From assembly GCA_944388735.1 (NCBI GenBank), contig CALXJX010000009.1, forward strand, positions 1 to 41,867: a stretch of DNA of 41,867 bases, written 5' to 3'. Under the pieces are notes generated by a model. It did no database searches. It had not been told where the DNA came from and saw only the letters and a program-made list of their open reading frames with translations. The stretch's first letter is position 1. The number at the start of each line of letters is the position of its first letter. A program made the translations under genes and the position numbers. Positions 7,549 through 17,084 of this stretch are shown piece by piece. This stretch comes from an uncultured Clostridia bacterium. Its GTDB lineage: Bacteria > Bacillota > Clostridia > TANB77 > CAG-508.

Positions 7549-8130
7549 TTAAATATATTTTTCAATAAAATTCCAAACATCATCTTGATAAATTTTTCTC
7601 TCTGAAGAAAAAGGGAGAGTTGGAATATCGCCAATAGGATTCAGCTCTTTTTGTACAGCTTTAGAAGCATCTTCAACTTTGGTTATAGCAATTTTATCAG
7701 CTTTATTAGTTAAAATTAAACAAGGAAGTCCAGAGGATATAATATAATTATACATAAGTTTATCATTAGAAGTAGGACGATGTCTAATATCTACTAAAAA
7801 TATAATTAAGGAAATTTCTTTCCTATTAAACAAATATTGTTCTATAAACTTTCCAACTTTTTCTTGTTCCATTTTTGACATTTTGCTATATCCATAGCCA
7901 GGCAAATCTACAAAATAGAAGGTATCATCAATGTTATAAAAATTTATTTGACGTGTTTTACCTGGCTCACTGCTTGTTCTGGCTAATTTTTTTCTATTTA
8001 TCATTGTATTTATGAAACTTGATTTTCCGACATTAGATTTTCCAACTAAAACTATTTCTGGTAATCCGCTTTTTGGATATTGCTTTGGATTAACTGCTGA
8101 TATTTCAAATTTTGGGTTTTTTACATTCAT
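7549..8130 (-). CDS. engB: Ribosome biogenesis GTP-binding protein EngB/YsxC
   Basis: A 193-aa TRAFAC GTPase needed for late 50S subunit assembly. G1 GKSNVGKS (30-37), G3 DLPGYGYSK (75-83) and G4 TNKAD (141-145) are intact, and RTSSEPGKTRQINFY (51-65) is the family switch I stretch. An upstream in-frame ATG would add 17 residues, but those are encoded by the REP-like palindrome; the start at 8130 has AAAGGAG at correct spacing and begins MNVKNPKFEIS, as the family does. It is the last gene of a minus-strand cluster with serS. The 160-base gap to serS is filled by an inverted pair of REP-like sequences, which may uncouple it. Confidence 0.93.
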   Translation of the reverse strand: MNVKNPKFEISAVNPKQYPKSGLPEIVLVGKSNVGKSSFINTMINRKKLARTSSEPGKTRQINFYNIDDTFYFVDLPGYGYSKMSKMEQEKVGKFIEQYLFNRKEISLIIFLVDIRHRPTSNDKLMYNYIISSGLPCLILTNKADKIAITKVEDASKAVQKELNPIGDIPTLPFSSERKIYQDDVWNFIEKYI

Positions 8131-8147
8131 TAAATTATTGCTCCTTT

Positions 8148-8288
8148 TTTGTGCCAAAGGGGACGTGTTTTTTTGGCACAAAATAAAAATTTTTTAAAAC
8201 ATTATAAACTTAAATTATTAAAAAATTATTAATGATTGTTTATACTAATATATTTTGTGCCAAAAAAACACGTCCCCTTTGGCACAAA
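8148..8288. repeat. Inverted pair of REP-like sequences (REPIN-like)
   Basis: A roughly 38-base unit (8148-8185, TGTGCCAAAGGGGACG core) recurs in inverse orientation at 8251-8288. Each unit is itself a short palindrome, TGTGCCAAA...TTTGGCACA. The spacer is AT-rich. Pairing of the two units would give a long hairpin between serS and engB. GTCCC/GGGAC-core repeats like this recur in clostridial genomes and have been linked with Y1 (RAYT) transposases; no such transposase is in the window. Confidence 0.8.
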
Positions 8289-8291
8289 AGT

Positions 8292-9578
8292 TTATTTTCT
8301 AGGTTCTAGTTTTTCAAGCCCACCCATATATGGTCTCAATACTTCTGGAACAATAACACTGCCATCTGGTTGATAATTATTCTCCACAATAGATATAAGC
8401 ATACGAGGAGGTGCAACAACAGTATTATTTAAAGTGTGAGCAAAATAATTTCCATTTTCACCTTTTATTCTAATTCCTAAACGTCTTGCTTGAGCATCTG
8501 TTAAATTAGAACAACTTCCAACTTCAAAATACTTTTGTTGTCTTGGACTCCATGCTTCAACATCACAAGATTTAGCCTTTAAATCAGCAAGGTCACCTGA
8601 ACAACATTCTAATGTTCTAACAGGAATATTCATACTTCTAAAAAATTCAACAGTATATGACCACATCTTATCGTACCAATTCCAACTATCTTCTGGCTCG
8701 CATACAACAATCATTTCTTGCTTTTCAAATTGATGTATTCTATAAACACCACGTTCTTCTAATCCGTGAGCTCCTTTTTCTTTTCTGAAACAAGGGGAAT
8801 ATGATGTCATAGTATATGGCATGTCTTCTTTTTTTAATATTTGGTCTTTAAATTTACCAATCATAGAATGTTCACTAGTACCTATTAGATATAAATCTTC
8901 TCCTTCGATTTTATACATCATTGCATCCATTTCTTCAAAGCTCATAACACCAGTTACAACATCACTTCTTATCATATATGGAGGTATGCAATAAGTAAAA
9001 CCTTTATTAATCATAAAATCTCTAGCATAAGTTAAAACTGCTGAGTGAAGCCTAGCAACATCTCCCAATAAATAATAGAAACCTTGTCCAGCTACACGTC
9101 TTGCACTATCTAAATCAAGTCCGTTTAAAGCTTCTAAAATTTCACCATGAAAAGGAATTTCATAGTCTGGAACAACTGGCTCACCAAATTTTTGAATTTC
9201 TACGTTTTCACTATCATCTTTACCAATTGGAACAGATTCATGCATGATGTTAGGAATCTTCATCATTCTCATTTTAATTTCTTCTGAATATTTATTTTCT
9301 AGTGTTTCATTTTCAGTTAATTTATTATTAATTTCTTGAACTTTTTCTTTTATTTTTTCAGCTTCTTGTTTTTTTCCAGATTTCATTAATTCTCCAATTT
9401 GATTGCTTAATGTTTTTCTTTCTGACCTTAAATTATCTCCATTTAATTTTACTTCTCTACTTTTTTTATCTAAATCAATAACTTTGTCAACTAAAACAAG
9501 TTTATTGTCTTGAAATTTTTTCTTAATATTTTCTTTTACAATATCTGGATTCTCTCTTAAAAATTTAATATCTATCAT
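8292..9578 (-). CDS. serS: Serine--tRNA ligase
   Basis: A class II synthetase of 428 aa that charges tRNA-Ser and tRNA-Sec. The N-terminal about 110 residues form the long antiparallel coiled coil that recognises the tRNA variable arm (rich in Lys/Glu: LDKKSREVKLNGDNLRSERK). The catalytic domain shows motif 2 (SPCFRKEKGAHG... followed by GVYRIHQFEKQEM) and the C-terminal motif 3 (LNNTVVAPPRMLISIVEN). GGAGGG precedes the ATG at 9578; a longer frame upstream belongs to the preceding broken DUF1653 gene. It is probably transcribed from the promoter at 9893-9921. No T-box is visible. Confidence 0.95.
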   Translation of the reverse strand: MIDIKFLRENPDIVKENIKKKFQDNKLVLVDKVIDLDKKSREVKLNGDNLRSERKTLSNQIGELMKSGKKQEAEKIKEKVQEINNKLTENETLENKYSEEIKMRMMKIPNIMHESVPIGKDDSENVEIQKFGEPVVPDYEIPFHGEILEALNGLDLDSARRVAGQGFYYLLGDVARLHSAVLTYARDFMINKGFTYCIPPYMIRSDVVTGVMSFEEMDAMMYKIEGEDLYLIGTSEHSMIGKFKDQILKKEDMPYTMTSYSPCFRKEKGAHGLEERGVYRIHQFEKQEMIVVCEPEDSWNWYDKMWSYTVEFFRSMNIPVRTLECCSGDLADLKAKSCDVEAWSPRQQKYFEVGSCSNLTDAQARRLGIRIKGENGNYFAHTLNNTVVAPPRMLISIVENNYQPDGSVIVPEVLRPYMGGLEKLEPRK

Positions 9579-9597
9579 AATTGTCCCTCCGATTTTA

Positions 9598-9858
9598 TTA
9601 TTTTGTATAATCTTTTTGGATTTCATCTATCAACTGAAATCTTACTTTTTGACCTGTTATATTATCTGGTCTTTCAGGTATTTCTTCTAAAAACATTTTC
9701 TCAGGTCTTACCCATATATTTCTTTCATCTTCTCTATGATAAAGAGGTTTATATACTACCATTCTTTCTTGTGTTTCCGAGTCATAAGCTACATTTTACA
9801 CAAAATAATAATTTCCTTTGAAATGACGGTAAACTCTACCTATTTTCACTTCGTTCAT
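9598..9858 (-). pseudogene. DUF1653 family protein interrupted by an in-frame stop
   Basis: The frame starts MNEVKIGRVYRHFKGNYYFV, hits TAA at codon 21 (9796-9798), and continues NVAYDSETQERMVVYKPLYH and NIWVRPEKMF to a normal end at 9598. Both halves match the DUF1653 pattern (IGxxYRHFKG, DSET, LY, WVRPxxMF) without any shift. One G-to-T change of a GAA codon would explain the stop. DUF1653 proteins are about 70-90 aa, cytoplasmic and of unknown function. No good restart codon follows the stop. It is the first gene after the promoter at 9893 and sits 20 bases upstream of serS. Confidence 0.8.
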
Positions 9859-9892
9859 ATCAATCCAACTCCATTCTTTTTATGATAGTCAT

Positions 9893-9921
9893 ATTATATA
9901 CTATTTTTCTTCAATTGACAA
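9893..9921 (-). promoter_or_regulatory. Sigma-A promoter of the DUF1653-serS-engB unit
   Basis: On the minus strand TTGTCA and TATAAT are separated by exactly 17 bases, about 35 bases before the DUF1653 start codon. Confidence 0.75.
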
Positions 9922-9950
9922 GCAGAATATTGGTAACAATTTATAAGAGT

Positions 9951-10161
9951 AATAGCTCAGAGGTCAATGGAGGAAGGATGATTTCTTGAGTAAGCTTCGA
10001 ATGTGCCGTGGAATAGATGTATAAATTCTTAGCTTAAAATAACTGAGGAAGCGTGATTAACGAGAGGCTCGGTTATTTTAAGCTTAGAATTTATAGTCTA
10101 TGGAGCAAGCCGAGAAGCTTACTCAAGAAATCATCCTTCCTCCATTGACCTCTGAGCTATT
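9951..10161 (+). repeat. Long-hairpin intergenic element, copy A2
   Basis: The arms at 9951-9998 and 10114-10161 are perfectly complementary over 48 bp. Inside are the conserved unpaired block GAATGTGCCGTGGAATAGATG-like on the left and GGAGCAAGCCGA on the right. A 28-bp inner stem with two imperfect pairs follows, and a GAAGCGTGATTAACGAGAGG cap. It lies in the divergent gap between DUF1653 and hrcA. Confidence 0.9.
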
Positions 10162-10203
10162 GGGAGTTCACAAAAAATTCACAAAGAAAATTAGCAGAAA
10201 GTA

Positions 10204-10230
10204 TTGACAAGTGCTAAAAATGGATATAAT
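10204..10230 (+). promoter_or_regulatory. Promoter of the hrcA operon
   Basis: TTGACA (10204-10209) and TATAAT (10225-10230) stand 15 bases apart, a short spacer for sigma-A. A GTGCTAA sequence, the CIRCE half-site core, lies at 10211-10217 within the spacer. Confidence 0.65.
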
Positions 10231-10240
10231 ATATAGAGAG

Positions 10241-10267
10241 TTAGCAAACGAACTACAGGAGTGCTAA
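10241..10267 (+). promoter_or_regulatory. CIRCE operator for HrcA
   Basis: TTAGCAAAC, nine bases, then GAGTGCTAA: the right half is the perfect CIRCE consensus and the left half has two departures from TTAGCACTC. It lies just downstream of the -10 box, the usual place for HrcA repression that is relieved by heat. Confidence 0.9.
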
Positions 10268-10295
10268 AACTAAATGCCAAAAGAGGTGAAAAAAA

Positions 10296-11315
10296 TTGGC
10301 AGAAAAATCATTAGATGATAGAAAAAAGAAAGTATTACAAGCAATAGTAGAAGAATATATAAATACAGCAGAGCCAGTCAGTTCAAATGCACTAAAAAAT
10401 AACTATGGACTAGATTGTAGTAGTGCAACAATTAGAAACGAGATGGCAGATTTAGAAAAAAATGGATATTTAGACAAAACACATACATCTAGTGGAAGAA
10501 TACCGTCAGCTAAAGGATATAGATATTATGTTGATGAATTGATAAAAGATGATGACATTAGTTTAGAAGAAATTAAATATATAAGTAGCAAACTAGAAAC
10601 AAAAGTAAATGAAATAGAGGATTTAACTAAAATAGCAGCAAATACAATATCAGAAGTAACACATTATACAACTGTATCTATTGGACCTAAAACAGCAACA
10701 CAAATAATAGAAGATATAAAATTTGTATTACTAGGTTCAAGAATGATGATGGCAGTAATACTAACGGACTCTGGTTTAGTAAAAGAAACAATAATAAAGT
10801 TTGATGAGGACGTGACAGAAAAACAAATACAAACAATGAATTACATGTTTAATAACAAATTAAAAGGTCAACCAATCGAAACAATTGATAGACCATTAGA
10901 AGAATATTTATATGATGAAATGACATATAGTGTTAATGTTATAAAACCTGTAATTGAACAAATAAAAAGGGTTTTAGAGGAAGACGAAAATATATACCTA
11001 GAAGGAGCCAATAAAGCATTTGACTTACCAGAATTTAATAGTCTAGAAGTTGCAAAAAATTTTGTGAATATATTAGATACTAAGGAAGTTGTAGCAGACA
11101 TGTTGAATTCAGGATTTGCAGAAGATATTAATGTGTATATTGGTGAAGAAAATGAAAAGGAAGAATTAAAAGATTTTAGTATAGTTACATTCAAACATAA
11201 GGTAAATGGCAAAGATTTGGGAACAATAGGAATTATAGGACCAAAGAGAATGGACTACTCAAAAGTTATTTCTGTTATGAAATATATAAATAAGAAATTA
11301 AAAGAAATTGAATAG
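10296..11315 (+). CDS. hrcA: Heat-inducible transcription repressor HrcA
   Basis: A 339-aa repressor. The N-terminal winged helix (about 1-85) contains LDDRKKKVLQAIVEEYI, EPVSSNAL, SSATIRNEMADLEKNGYL and HTSSGRIPSAKGYRYYVDEL, all diagnostic. The rest is the GAF-like dimerisation domain ending GTIGIIGPKRMDYSKVI. It binds the CIRCE site just upstream, so it represses itself and the chaperone genes behind it; GroEL is the usual co-factor. The start is TTG, preceded by AAAGAGGTG at good spacing. grpE follows after 14 bases. Confidence 0.97.
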   Translation: MAEKSLDDRKKKVLQAIVEEYINTAEPVSSNALKNNYGLDCSSATIRNEMADLEKNGYLDKTHTSSGRIPSAKGYRYYVDELIKDDDISLEEIKYISSKLETKVNEIEDLTKIAANTISEVTHYTTVSIGPKTATQIIEDIKFVLLGSRMMMAVILTDSGLVKETIIKFDEDVTEKQIQTMNYMFNNKLKGQPIETIDRPLEEYLYDEMTYSVNVIKPVIEQIKRVLEEDENIYLEGANKAFDLPEFNSLEVAKNFVNILDTKEVVADMLNSGFAEDINVYIGEENEKEELKDFSIVTFKHKVNGKDLGTIGIIGPKRMDYSKVISVMKYINKKLKEIE

Positions 11316-11329
11316 AAAGAGGGTTTAAC

Positions 11330-11839
11330 ATGGCAGAAGATAAGAAAGAAGAATTAGAGGAAAAGAAGAATTCAGAACAAGAAAAAGAAGAAAAGAAAAA
11401 TCACAAAGATATGGTTTCAAAACAGGACTATGATGAATTAGATGACAGATATAAAAGAATATTGGCGGAATTCGAAAATTATAAAAAAAGAAATGCAAAA
11501 GAGAGAGAAGGCTTATATAATTCTATACTTTCAGATATAATAGAGGTTTTACTTCCAATAGTTGATAATTTGGAAAATGCTGTTAAAGTTGAAACTAGTG
11601 ATGAAAGTTATAAACAAGGCGTTGAATTAGTGTTGAAACAATTTAAGGATGTTCTTACTTCAAAAGGTGTAGAGGAAATAAAGTCTTTGGGAGAGACTTT
11701 TGATCCGGAACTTCATGAAGCTGTTAGCAGTGTTCAGGATGATTCTAAGGGCGAGAAAGAGGTTGTTCAGGAGTATAGGAAAGGCTATAAAATAGGAAGT
11801 AGGGTTATACGTCATTCGATGGTTGTTGTAGCCAATTAA
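11330..11839 (+). CDS. grpE: Nucleotide exchange factor GrpE
   Basis: A 169-aa co-chaperone that releases ADP from DnaK. The first 40 residues are highly charged and disordered (Glu/Lys runs). A long coiled coil follows (YDELDDRYKRILAEFENYKK) and then the beta domain with the family signature ending EVVQEYRKGYKIGSRVIRHSMVVV. It is 14 bases behind hrcA with AGAGGG before its ATG. A 361-base gap with two palindromes separates it from dnaK. Confidence 0.95.
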   Translation: MAEDKKEELEEKKNSEQEKEEKKNHKDMVSKQDYDELDDRYKRILAEFENYKKRNAKEREGLYNSILSDIIEVLLPIVDNLENAVKVETSDESYKQGVELVLKQFKDVLTSKGVEEIKSLGETFDPELHEAVSSVQDDSKGEKEVVQEYRKGYKIGSRVIRHSMVVVAN

Positions 11840-11961
11840 ATTAATTAAAAGCAGCAATCTTCACATTTTTGTTTTGTTGACCAAACTTCGATGTACAGTG
11901 AGTACACCTTCAGCTTGGTCAACAAAACAAAAATGCAAATCTCACTACTTTTAATTAATTT
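11838..11961 (+). repeat. Palindromic element C1
   Basis: Arms AAATTAATTAAAAG and, nearer the loop, CATTTTTGTTTTGTTGACCAA-type sequence pair with their complements on the right side. The unpaired core reads TTCGATGTACAGTGAGTACA and then TTCAGCTTGG. It begins within the last codons of grpE and so lies inside the operon transcript. Confidence 0.75.
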
Positions 11962-11965
11962 AATA

Positions 11966-12078
11966 AAAAACAAAGAAAAGCAATAATCTTCGCATTTTTA
12001 TTTGATTATTCAAATTTCGATGTACAGTGAGTACACAATACAGCGAGTAGAGATTCAGCTTGGCTAATTAAATAAAAA
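11966..12078 (+). repeat. Palindromic element C2
   Basis: It has the same core TTCGATGTACAGTGAGTACA and TTCAGCTTGG as C1 but different arms (ATTTTTATTTGATTA against TAATTAAATAAAAAT). The loop carries an extra ACAGCGAGTA near-repeat. The pair C1-C2 occupies the gap between grpE and dnaK; 12079-12200 is an AT-rich leader ending in AAAGGAAAGGG before dnaK. Confidence 0.7.
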
Positions 12079-12173
12079 TATTAATTTAAATTAGTTATTA
12101 ATTTTTAAAATATAAATTTTATAATTTATGGGGGATTAGTAAAAAAACAAATTATTGTTGTTAATGCTAATAG

Positions 12174-14072
<1,899 letters not shown>

Positions 14073-14084
14073 AAAATAAAGTAA

Positions 14085-14116
14085 GAGGTTGGAAAAGCAA
14101 TAAAAATCCAACCTCA
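14085..14116 (+). terminator. Hairpin between dnaK and dnaJ
   Basis: GAGGTTGGA and TCCAACCTC pair around an A-rich loop. No T run follows, so it is more likely an attenuator or processing/stability hairpin than a full terminator; such a site would lower dnaJ relative to dnaK. Confidence 0.5.
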
Positions 14117-14180
14117 AAATTTAAGAATATAATTTTGAATATAGATATGTAGCAAAAATAATGAATTGGGAGATAAAAAA

Positions 14181-15350
14181 ATGGCAGGAAAAAGAGATTA
14201 TTATGAAGTTTTAGGTGTTAACAAAAATGCGACTGATGAAGAATTAAAAAAAGCTTATCGTAAGCTTGCAAAAAAATATCATCCAGATGCCAATCCAGAT
14301 AATAAGGCAGAAGCAGAAGCAAAATTTAAAGAAGTAAATGAAGCTTATGAGACATTATCAGACCCACAGAAAAGAAGGATGTACGACCAATTTGGACCAG
14401 ACGGACCACAAGGATTTGGAGGAGGAGCAGGAGGACCATTTGGTGGTCAAGGAGGATATTATTCTTATAGCAGCTCGGGATTTGATGGTTTTGGAGACTT
14501 TGGAGATTTGGGAGACATATTTTCATCATTTTTTGGTGGAGGATTTGGAGGAAGAAGTTCTTCAAAAAGACAAAATGGACCAAGAAAAGGTGCAGATTTA
14601 AATTTGAGAATGGAAATTACTTTTGAACAAGCATATTTAGGCGTTGAAAAAGAAGTAACAGTGACAAGAAATGAAATTTGTGATACTTGTCATGGAACAG
14701 GGGCAAAACCAGGAACGACTGTAACAAAATGTGGAGTATGTCATGGAACTGGTCAAGTAACTCAAGTTCAAAATACAATATTAGGACAAATGCAAACAAC
14801 GAGAACATGTAGTGCATGTCATGGAACAGGAGAAGTTATAAAAGAACCTTGTGAGACTTGTAGAGGAAAGGGAACAGTTCGTAAACAACCTAAAATAAAA
14901 GTAAAAATACCTGCTGGAATAAATGACGGTCAAACAGTAGTGTTACGAGGAGAAGGTGAACCTGGAGAAAAAGGAGGACCAAAAGGAGACTTATACATTA
15001 CAATAAGTATTAGAAAACATAGCATATTTACTAGAAATGGAAATAATGTAATGTGCGAAGTTCCTATAACAATTACTCAAGCAACTTTAGGAGCTGAATT
15101 AGAAATACCAATGGTAGACGGAAGTAAGGAATATTATAGAATTCCAGAAGGTACTCAAACAGGAACGAGATTTACAATTAGAAATAGAGGATTTAAATCT
15201 GTTAATTCTAGCACAATAGGAGATTTTGTATTTACTGTAATAGTTCAAACACCAAAAAGATTATCAAAGGAACAACGAGAATTACTTGTACAGCTTGCCA
15301 AAACAATGAATGAACAACCACCAGTCAAAAAAAGAGGATTTTTTGGATAA
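14181..15350 (+). CDS. dnaJ: Molecular chaperone DnaJ (Hsp40)
   Basis: A 389-aa co-chaperone that delivers clients to DnaK. The J domain (about 1-70) has HPD at 34-36. A Gly/Phe region follows ([15 protein letters not shown], about 75-135). Next come the four zinc motifs [24 protein letters not shown] and CETCRGKG, then the C-terminal beta domains ending in a basic KKRGFFG tail. An in-frame TTG at 14166 would add five residues, but GGGAG is correctly placed for the ATG at 14181. It is the last gene of the hrcA operon; a weak stem (15369-15408) and hairpin A3 follow. Confidence 0.97.
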   Translation: MAGKRDYYEVLGVNKNATDEELKKAYRKLAKKYHPDANPDNKAEAEAKFKEVNEAYETLSDPQKRRMYDQFGPDGPQGFGGGAGGPFGGQGGYYSYSSSGFDGFGDFGDLGDIFSSFFGGGFGGRSSSKRQNGPRKGADLNLRMEITFEQAYLGVEKEVTVTRNEICDTCHGTGAKPGTTVTKCGVCHGTGQVTQVQNTILGQMQTTRTCSACHGTGEVIKEPCETCRGKGTVRKQPKIKVKIPAGINDGQTVVLRGEGEPGEKGGPKGDLYITISIRKHSIFTRNGNNVMCEVPITITQATLGAELEIPMVDGSKEYYRIPEGTQTGTRFTIRNRGFKSVNSSTIGDFVFTVIVQTPKRLSKEQRELLVQLAKTMNEQPPVKKRGFFG

Positions 15351-15418
15351 AATATAAAAATATTTATGTAAAGGGCTTTCTTATATTAATTTATAAGGAG
15401 GTCCTTTATAATAATTTT

Positions 15419-15612
15419 TCAGAGTTCAAATGGGTTATAACTTTTTTCATTATCTCCTCGGCTTGCTCCATAGACTATAAATTCTAAGTTTAAAATAACC
15501 GAGCCTCTCGTTAATCACGCTTCCTCAGTTATTTTAAACTAAGAATTTATACATCTATTCCACGGCACATTCGGAGCTAACTCGAAAAGTTATAACCCAT
15601 TTGAACTCTGAA
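15419..15612 (-). repeat. Long-hairpin intergenic element, copy A3
   Basis: Read on the minus strand it matches A2. The arms here are TTCAGAGTTCAAATGGG... with a TTATAACTTTT stretch, wholly different from A2 beyond the first few bases, and they pair with their own partner ending at 15612. The inner stem has AAGTTTAAA/TTTAAACT where A4 has AAGCTTAAA/TTTAAGCT, a compensated pair change. The rest of the 15351-15763 gap is AT-rich leader. Confidence 0.88.
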
Positions 15613-15763
15613 GTATTACCTTGTATGCTTCTATTTTGAAATAAAACTGGACATTAGACAAAAAAAAAGATATAATAAAATAGAAATTTTGGAAAAATAA
15701 GAAAAGAAACAAAAAATCCTTTGTAAAGAGAAGTACATTCAAAAAAAAAGGAAAGTGATAAAA

Positions 15764-16237
15764 ATGAAAAAAAGGGTACTATTTATATCAAGCACAGGAG
15801 GACATTTAAATGAACTATTACAATTAGCTCCTCTGTTTGAAAAATATGATTACCATATCATAACAGAAAAGGATAAAGCAAATGAAAGTTTAAAAGAAAA
15901 ATATGGAGACAAACTAGACTTTTTGCCTTATGGAACAAGAGCAAAAATTTTTTCATACATATTTAAATATTTTTATCTATGTTTAAAAACAATATATTTA
16001 TATATAAAATTAAAACCTAAAGTAATAATTACAACAGGAACACATACAGCTGGACCAATGTGTATAATAGGCAAAATGTTCGGAAGTAAAATAATATACA
16101 TAGAAACTTTTGCGAATACAAATAAAAAAACAGCCACAGGGAGATTACTTTATCCAATAGCAGATTTATTTATAGTTCAATGGGAAGAGATGCTTGAAAT
16201 ATACCCAAAAGCTGTATACGGAGGATCTATATATTAA
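15764..16237 (+). CDS. Glycosyltransferase subunit, Alg14/PssD type
   Basis: A 157-aa protein of the Alg14 family. It has an N-terminal STGGHLNELLQL motif, a membrane-associating hydrophobic/aromatic stretch (IFSYIFKYFYLCLKTIYLYI, about 66-85), and VIITTGTHTAGPMCIIGKMF and IYIETFANT further on. In this two-subunit system the Alg14-type protein anchors the complex and binds acceptor, while the Alg13-type partner supplies the UDP-sugar site; bacterial pairs build capsule or exopolysaccharide repeat units on polyprenyl-phosphate-linked sugars. AGGAAAGTG precedes the ATG at 15764; a GTG three codons earlier is less likely. The partner gene lies 129 bases downstream, beyond a cluster of REP-like repeats. 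Confidence 0.85.
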   Translation: MKKRVLFISSTGGHLNELLQLAPLFEKYDYHIITEKDKANESLKEKYGDKLDFLPYGTRAKIFSYIFKYFYLCLKTIYLYIKLKPKVIITTGTHTAGPMCIIGKMFGSKIIYIETFANTNKKTATGRLLYPIADLFIVQWEEMLEIYPKAVYGGSIY

Positions 16238-16241
16238 AAAA

Positions 16242-16336
16242 TTACCAAACAAGTCTGTCCCTGTTGGTAAAAAAATGCAAACGAACCTGTCTCCAAATGC
16301 CAAAAAATTGCCAAACGAACCCGTCCCTAATGGCAA
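16242..16336 (+). repeat. Three REP-like palindromes in tandem
   Basis: Units start at 16242 (TTACC...GGTAA), about 16277 (GCA...TGC) and 16308 (TTGCC...GGCAA). They share an AAACgAAcCYGTCYC core in the same orientation. The closing stems differ but stay complementary, as in the other REP-like copies at 17000-17065. Confidence 0.75.
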
Positions 16337-16366
16337 TTTTGCTAAATAGAAGTAAGGAGGAAATAA

Positions 16367-16849
16367 ATGGTACTTGTAATGTTAGGTACGCAAAATAATG
16401 ATTTTAGTAGATTACTTAAAGAAATAGATAATTTAATAGACAAAAATATAATTAAAGGAGAAGTAGTGGTACAAGCAGGATACACTAAATATGAATCTGA
16501 AAACATGAAAATTTTCGACTTGATACAAAAAGACAAATTGTTGAGTCTACAGCAAAAAGCAGATTTAATTATTACACATGGTGGTGTTGGATCTATTATT
16601 TCATCTATAGAAAAAGGAAAAAAAGTTATTGCAGTTCCAAGAAAACACGAATATCAAGAACATGTTAATAATCATCAAGAAGAAATAGTGCACACATTTA
16701 ACGAAAAGGGATATATTATTGGGATAGAAGACGTAAAAGATTTAGAAAATGCAATTATGAGAGCAAAAGATTTTATTCCTAAAAAATATATACATGATAA
16801 TACTAGAATGTTAAAAATTATAGAAGATTTTATAGAAAAAATTGAATGA
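16367..16849 (+). CDS. Glycosyltransferase subunit, Alg13/PssE type
   Basis: A 160-aa GT28-type C-terminal half. The N-terminal MVLVMLGTQNNDFSRLL corresponds to the family GT(Q/H) loop. ADLIITHGGVGSII (about 66-79) and GKKVIAVPRKHEYQEHVNNHQ (from about 84; donor-binding His/Glu/Asn/Gln cluster) match the UDP-sugar site. It should form the catalytic subunit with the Alg14-type protein encoded upstream. AAGGAGG precedes the ATG. The sugar transferred cannot be told from sequence. No other polysaccharide genes are adjacent, so the pair is an isolated module here. Confidence 0.85.
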   Translation: MVLVMLGTQNNDFSRLLKEIDNLIDKNIIKGEVVVQAGYTKYESENMKIFDLIQKDKLLSLQQKADLIITHGGVGSIISSIEKGKKVIAVPRKHEYQEHVNNHQEEIVHTFNEKGYIIGIEDVKDLENAIMRAKDFIPKKYIHDNTRMLKIIEDFIEKIE

Positions 16850-16999
16850 CAGATAAATGAGAGAATGTAGCGACAGAGCTAAAACAAGGAGAAAAAATAA
16901 ATTAGATATGAAACCTATTAAAAGGTAGATAACAGAATTGTTAAATAATTATAATGACAAATATAGATTTAAAACAAATTAGAAAAAAACAAATTAAAA

Positions 17000-17065
17000 T
17001 TTTTGTCAAACGAACCTGTCCCATTTTGCAAAAAAATTGCCAAACAAACCCGTCCCTAATGGCAA
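17000..17065 (+). repeat. Two REP-like palindromes before ruvB
   Basis: The first unit (about 17000-17035, TTTTG...CAAAA ends) and second unit (17037-17065, TTGCC...GGCAA) both have the AAACRAACCYGTCCC core. The second ends about 20 bases before the ruvB start codon, so it sits in the ruvB leader. The rest of 16850-16999 is AT-rich without a gene. Confidence 0.75.
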
Positions 17066-17084
17066 AAGAAAGGATGTAACAATA

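Noticed and set aside
8131-8181. Seventeen-residue N-terminal extension of EngB
   Set aside because: It is encoded by the REP-like repeat, lacks a ribosome site, and the internal ATG with AAAGGAG matches the family N-terminus.
9603-9821. Plus-strand 72-aa ORF opposite DUF1653
   Set aside because: The minus strand reads as a conserved DUF1653 protein with one stop; the plus-strand frame is a hydrophobic shadow.
17037-17084. Sixteen-residue N-terminal extension of RuvB
   Set aside because: It translates a REP-like palindrome; AAAGGATG and homology place the start at 17085.
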